From NCBI GenBank assembly GCA_044370415.1, contig JBILVO010000170.1, positions 1-7,453 on the forward strand: DNA of 7,453 nucleotides, given 5' to 3'. Below the pieces are notes generated by a model. The model did not search any database. It saw nothing but the letters and a program-made list of their open reading frames with translations, and had not been told where the DNA came from. The stretch's first letter is position 1. Each line of letters begins with the position of its first letter. This document shows positions 4,769 through 7,453 of this stretch, one piece after another. This DNA comes from CAMCQY01 sp044370415 (GTDB taxonomy: Bacteria; Planctomycetota; Planctomycetia; Pirellulales; UBA1268). The position numbers were made by a program, and so were the translations under genes.

Positions 4769-5734
4769 TCACGGAAAGAACGGAAACAGCCTGCGGATCT
4801 CCTCGTCGCCCGGCTGCCGGCCATACTCGCAGATCTCGAAGGCCTCCGCATACTTCACCGCCGCGGCCTTCTCCGCGCCATACCAGCGGACGAGCGCGTC
4901 GCGGAACCGCTGCGCCTCGCCCGACTGCCGCCTCTCCCAGTTGGCCCGCAGCCAGGCCTTGCGGCCGGCGACGTCCTCCGCCGGCGGCACGCTCTTCACG
5001 TGGGCCTCGCTGCCATTGGCTCCCCCCTCGTAGTGCTGCGAGGGCATCTCGTGGATGGCCGTGAGCTTCTGATCGAAGACGTCGTCGACCGCGACGGCGA
5101 TGTCGGCCTGGAAGGGATAAGGCCTCTTGAAGCCGTCGCTGGAGTACAGGAACACCGGGTTCCTGGCGAGCGGGGGCACGTCGGGGCAGATGAACGGCAC
5201 CGTCACCATGAAGGCGGCATCCTGCATGAGGACGCCGACGTAGCGGTGGTCGGGATGGTAGTCCCAGGGGCGGTGCGCGATCACCACGTCGGCCTTCCAC
5301 TCGCGGATCGCGCGGATGATCTTCAGGCGGTTCTCCAGCGTGGGCAAAAGCTCGCCGTCGTGGATGTCGAAGACCTCGGTTGTCGCGCCGATGAGTGCGT
5401 CGGCCTTCTTCACCTCCTCGAGCCGCCGCTTCGCCAGGGGGCCGCCCGCCGACTGCCAGTGGCCGATGTCGCCGTTGGTGACCGAGACGAGCTTCACGTG
5501 GTGGCCGAGATTGGCCCACTTGGCTGCGGTGCCCCCGGCCTTGTACTGCGCGTCGTCGGGGTGCGCACCGAAGACGATGATCCGGAGCTTGCCGTCGTCG
5601 GCCTCGCCGCGGGCGGGAGCCGGGGCGAGCAGGAGCAGCGCCGCCACGGCCCACAGCGCGACGTGGAATCCGGCGACGTGGAATCCTGAGGTGTCGGCCG
5701 GGACGCGAAGCGATCCCGTGCGGGGTATCTTCAT
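4769..5734 (-). CDS. Secreted PIG-L (LmbE-like) family deacetylase
   Basis: A protein of 321 residues resembling zinc-dependent N-acetyl-sugar deacetylases of the PIG-L/LmbE/MshB superfamily. An N-terminal export signal is visible: a long n-region, the hydrophobic run Ala-Leu-Trp-Ala-Val-Ala-Ala-Leu-Leu-Leu-Leu (26-36), then Ala-Pro-Ala-Pro-Ala-Arg-Gly. The mature domain opens with Gly-Ala-His-Pro-Asp-Asp-Ala-Gln (56-63); His58 and Asp61 match MshB zinc ligands and Asp60 the catalytic base. The last position of this motif is usually Glu but is Gln63 (CAG) here. The second motif, His-Arg-Pro-Trp-Asp-Tyr-His-Pro-Asp-His (154-163), carries the third zinc ligand. Gly-Asp-Ile-Gly-His-Trp-Gln (88-94) is, from memory, shared with planctomycete members. 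The start ATG follows GAAAGGG (5740-5746). It lies 68 bp upstream of the arsenic cassette on the same strand, so readthrough is possible, but no functional link is evident. Substrate unknown; perhaps a secreted glycan amide. Confidence 0.88.
   Translation of the reverse strand: MKIPRTGSLRVPADTSGFHVAGFHVALWAVAALLLLAPAPARGEADDGKLRIIVFGAHPDDAQYKAGGTAAKWANLGHHVKLVSVTNGDIGHWQSAGGPLAKRRLEEVKKADALIGATTEVFDIHDGELLPTLENRLKIIRAIREWKADVVIAHRPWDYHPDHRYVGVLMQDAAFMVTVPFICPDVPPLARNPVFLYSSDGFKRPYPFQADIAVAVDDVFDQKLTAIHEMPSQHYEGGANGSEAHVKSVPPAEDVAGRKAWLRANWERRQSGEAQRFRDALVRWYGAEKAAAVKYAEAFEICEYGRQPGDEEIRRLFPFFP
5658..5686. repeat. Short tandem duplication inside the deacetylase leader
   Basis: GCGACGTGGAATCC occurs at 5658-5671 and 5673-5686, a period of 15 bases. 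It is in frame and duplicates Gly-Phe-His-Val-Ala in the deacetylase's n-region (residues 17-26), lengthening the leader by five residues without breaking the frame. Confidence 0.7.
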
Positions 5735-5823
5735 GGCCGCCCTTTCATGGAGATGAGGTGCTGCAGGTCGTCACGCCGGCACCTCGAACGCGGCGCCCGG
5801 CACACTCCGCCCGCGTCCGATTC

Positions 5824-5851
5824 TTGCAACGACCCGCGGAGCCGATAGAGT
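5824..5851 (+). promoter_or_regulatory. Candidate sigma70-like promoter for the AI-2E family gene
   Basis: TTGCAA (5824-5829) and TAGAGT (5846-5851) match four of six consensus bases each, with a 16-base spacer. Transcription would begin near 5858, supporting a start codon at 5875 or 5914 rather than the far upstream GTG at 5758. Confidence 0.3.
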
Positions 5852-5913
5852 ACCCGGTCGAGGACGTTTCCGGCATGCGGCCGCTCGGCCGCGGGACAGG
5901 CGGGCGAGTCGGT

Positions 5914-7116
5914 ATGGCAAGCGTGCACACTCCGGCCCGGCCGGACGATCCACGGCGTCGGGATCGCCGCGATGCCGCCGACGTGGCGGTCGTCATGCTC
6001 GCGGTGCTGGCTTTCGCCGTGGCGTTCACGATGCTCGGCCCCGTGCTCAAGCCGTTCCTCGTGGCGGTGTTCCTCTTCTACGCTGCGGGCTTCGCGAGCA
6101 AGACACTTTCGCAGCTCGGGCTCGGCCCCCGGGCGGCGTCGGTGTGTGTGCTGCCGTGCGCGGTGATCGCCATGTTGCTCTTCGGCCAGCTGGTCTCCCG
6201 GGAGTCGGTCACGTTCCTGGAGAACTGGCCCAAGTACGAGACCCGGATCACGAAGCTCATCAACACGGTCGCACCGCGGCTGATGCTCGACGCCGCAGCG
6301 CCCGATGCGTCGCCGGCTGCCGCGCCATCGCCATCGGCCGCCGCCCCGACGGACCGCAACGCTGACAAGGCCGACACCGCAGCCGCCGACGCCGACGACA
6401 CGGCCGCCGCAGATCTGCCGGCGCTGCCGCCGCGCGGGATGCTGTCGCCGTCGCTGGGAACGTTCTTCCGGCAGGGCGCCCGCGCGAGCCTCGACTACGT
6501 CTTCCGCCACGGACTCGATGCGGCCGAGCTCTTCGTCCTAGTCTGCATCTACCTGCTCTTCCTCGTGATCGGTAGCCGGAAGCTGCCGGCCAAGATCATG
6601 AGGGCGTTTCCCGGAGAGCAGGGGGAGCGGCTGCTCCTGATCCAGCGGGGCATCACCGCCTCGATGGAACGGTTCATGGCCGTGAAGACGTCGGTGGGTC
6701 TCGGCATGGCCGTGACCGCGGGGCTGTTGATGTTGCTCTTCGGCCTCGACCACTGGGTCCTGTGGGCGTTTCTTTTTTTCATCGCCAACTACGTCACCTA
6801 CATCGGCAGCATGGCCGCGTGCGTGCCGCCGATCCTCCTCGCATTCGTCGATCTGCCGACCACGACCGCCGCAACGGCGTTTGCCGTGCTGCTGATCGTG
6901 AACCGGCTGCTGTGGATCGACTTCGTCGAGATCAGGATGTCGGGCAAGCAGCTCAACCTCGACCCGACGCTGATGTTCCTCTGGCTCGCCTACTGGGGGT
7001 CGATGTGGGGCGTGCTCGGGCTGCTCCTGGCCTACCCGATGATGGCGGCGGTCAAGACAGTGCTTTCGCACGTGAAGGGCTGCGAGGGTTGGGCGGTGTT
7101 GCTGAGCGACGAGTGA
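5914..7116 (+). CDS. AI-2E/PerM-family integral membrane protein
   Basis: About 400 residues with the layout of the AI-2E transporter family (PF01594): a hydrophobic hairpin at roughly 22-60, another segment near 73-95, a soluble middle region, then several C-terminal membrane segments from about 204 to 380. Family hallmarks are Phe-Ile-Ala-Asn-Tyr-Val-Thr-Tyr-Ile-Gly-Ser (289-299), Cys-Val-Pro-Pro-Ile-Leu-Leu-Ala (303-310) and Tyr-Trp-Gly-Ser-Met-Trp-Gly-Val-Leu-Gly-Leu-Leu-Leu-Ala-Tyr-Pro (360-375). Members export small molecules or act as Na+/H+ antiporters; the autoinducer-2 name should not be taken literally. The middle region has an Ala/Pro/Asp-rich low-complexity insert at about 127-170. 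Other in-frame starts are ATG 5875 and GTG 5758. The region before 5875 has rare codons and a candidate promoter, so it is excluded; 5914 is chosen because the basic N-terminus leads straight into the first helix, but 5875 remains possible. The gene is divergent from the deacetylase and alone on its strand. Confidence 0.85.
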   Translation: MASVHTPARPDDPRRRDRRDAADVAVVMLAVLAFAVAFTMLGPVLKPFLVAVFLFYAAGFASKTLSQLGLGPRAASVCVLPCAVIAMLLFGQLVSRESVTFLENWPKYETRITKLINTVAPRLMLDAAAPDASPAAAPSPSAAAPTDRNADKADTAAADADDTAAADLPALPPRGMLSPSLGTFFRQGARASLDYVFRHGLDAAELFVLVCIYLLFLVIGSRKLPAKIMRAFPGEQGERLLLIQRGITASMERFMAVKTSVGLGMAVTAGLLMLLFGLDHWVLWAFLFFIANYVTYIGSMAACVPPILLAFVDLPTTTAATAFAVLLIVNRLLWIDFVEIRMSGKQLNLDPTLMFLWLAYWGSMWGVLGLLLAYPMMAAVKTVLSHVKGCEGWAVLLSDE

Positions 7117-7189
7117 CGTCGACGTCGCGCGACGCGGGCCACTGGGGAGGCACGGGTCCGCCCATGCCCCGTCGCCGGACGTTCGCTCC

Positions 7190-7255
7190 GGCCCTCCGGG
7201 GCCTACGCTCACTCGAAGATGACTGCGCTTCGCCATCCTGGCTCCGCTAGTCATC
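7190..7255. other. Cluster of inverted repeats downstream of the AI-2E gene
   Basis: Three structures lie in a row. GGCCC/GGGCC (7190-7203) has a TCCG loop. GATGACTGCG (7218-7227) pairs with CGC-T-AGTCATC (7245-7255) with one bulged base. GCCA/TGGC (7232-7242) is nested inside the second. No coding frame is supported here. It could be a 3'-end structure, or a dispersed intergenic repeat element; without T-tracts it is not called a terminator. Confidence 0.4.
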
Positions 7256-7302
7256 TACGCCGGCTCCCGGGGCACGGGCAGACCCTCCCGTGAAGAGACT
7301 CT

Positions 7303-7341
7303 GCAGGAAACCCTTGTGCGTGAACAGCTGGTTTCCGCTGC
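7303..7341 (-). terminator. Candidate terminator of the reverse regulator gene
   Basis: GCAGGAAACC (7303-7312) pairs with GGTTTCC-(GC)-TGC (7330-7341) around a 17-base loop, starting 3 bases past the stop of the reverse-strand regulator. On the reverse strand it is followed by a mildly T-rich stretch, not a clean T-tract. Confidence 0.35.
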
Positions 7342-7344
7342 GTC

Positions 7345-7453
7345 TCACACGCCGGCGATCGGCGTCGTCGGCAGCATCCCCACCCAGGAGTCGAGGTGCC
7401 GGCGGGCCTCGGCCTCGGCCCGTGCGGGGTCGCCGGAGCGGATCGCCTCGAGC
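7345..7453 (-). CDS. GntR-family regulator, last 35 codons of the FCD domain (5' part outside window)
   Basis: The reverse strand reads through the window edge to a TGA at 7345-7347. The peptide begins Leu-Glu-Ala-Ile-Arg-Ser-Gly-Asp-Pro-Ala-Arg-Ala-Glu-Ala-Glu-Ala-Arg-Arg-His-Leu and ends Pro-Ile-Ala-Gly-Val. The pattern Glu-Ala-Ile-Arg-X-Gly-Asp-X5-7-Ala-X4-His-Leu is the usual final helix pair of FCD ligand-binding domains in GntR-type transcription factors, where the His contributes to the metal/ligand site. The DNA-binding domain lies outside the window, so class and target cannot be judged; other all-helical regulators with similar tails (TetR type) are a less likely alternative. Confidence 0.6.
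   Translation of the reverse strand, partial: LEAIRSGDPARAEAEARRHLDSWVGMLPTTPIAGV

Noticed and set aside
4701..5654. Fusion of the aquaporin frame with upstream sequence
   Set aside because: The upstream part is the out-of-frame shadow of the deacetylase gene on the same strand; the aquaporin begins naturally at ATG 4700.
5758..5913. GTG 5758 as start of the AI-2E family protein
   Set aside because: The added segment has rare codons, no hydrophobic or conserved character, and contains a candidate promoter.
6538..7254. Long reverse frame over the AI-2E gene and 3' spacer
   Set aside because: His/Arg/Glu-rich composition typical of an antisense shadow in GC-rich DNA; no motif.
1..7453. CRISPR arrays, tRNA or rRNA genes, insertion sequences
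   Set aside because: No regularly spaced repeats, tRNA-like cloverleaf, rRNA segments, transposase motifs or terminal inverted repeats were seen by eye.

Overview
The window is GC-rich bacterial chromosome, most likely from a planctomycete. The best evidence is the N-terminal LEPR-type export sequence (Ile-Glu-Gln-Leu-Glu-Pro-Arg) of the gene at 2116-3096. The secreted PIG-L-type deacetylase and a remnant of a secreted BNR/sialidase-like protein fit that assignment. This is inference from motifs; no phylogenetic marker is present.

Layout: (1) 2-691 is the 3' part of a forward alkaline phosphatase whose start lies outside the window. (2) 743-991 is a secreted protein cut off after about 82 residues, probably a pseudogene. 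(3) 1019-1837 (reverse) is an orphan ModF/YlmA-like ABC ATPase without a permease, separated by a 278-bp gene-free stretch from (4) 2116-3096 (forward), a secreted Ig-like protein with the LEPR sequence. (5) 3145-4700 (reverse) is a compact arsenic cassette, transcribed in the order NIP/AqpN-like aquaglyceroporin, arsC arsenate reductase, DUF6428 protein with a cysteine-rich tail. (6) 4769-5734 (reverse) is a secreted PIG-L (LmbE-like) deacetylase. (7) 5914-7116 (forward) is an AI-2E/PerM-family membrane protein, divergent from the deacetylase. (8) 7345-7453 (reverse) is the last 35 codons of what looks like a GntR/FCD regulator.

The most coherent functional unit is the arsenic cassette. ArsC would reduce arsenate to arsenite in the cytoplasm, the wide-pore channel would let arsenite leave down its gradient, and the DUF6428 protein is an uncharacterised partner whose six cysteines could bind arsenite or a metal. 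No ArsR, ArsB or Acr3 gene lies in the window, so the regulator and any active pump are elsewhere or absent. The other genes look like ordinary, mostly single-gene units with hairpins at several convergent ends.
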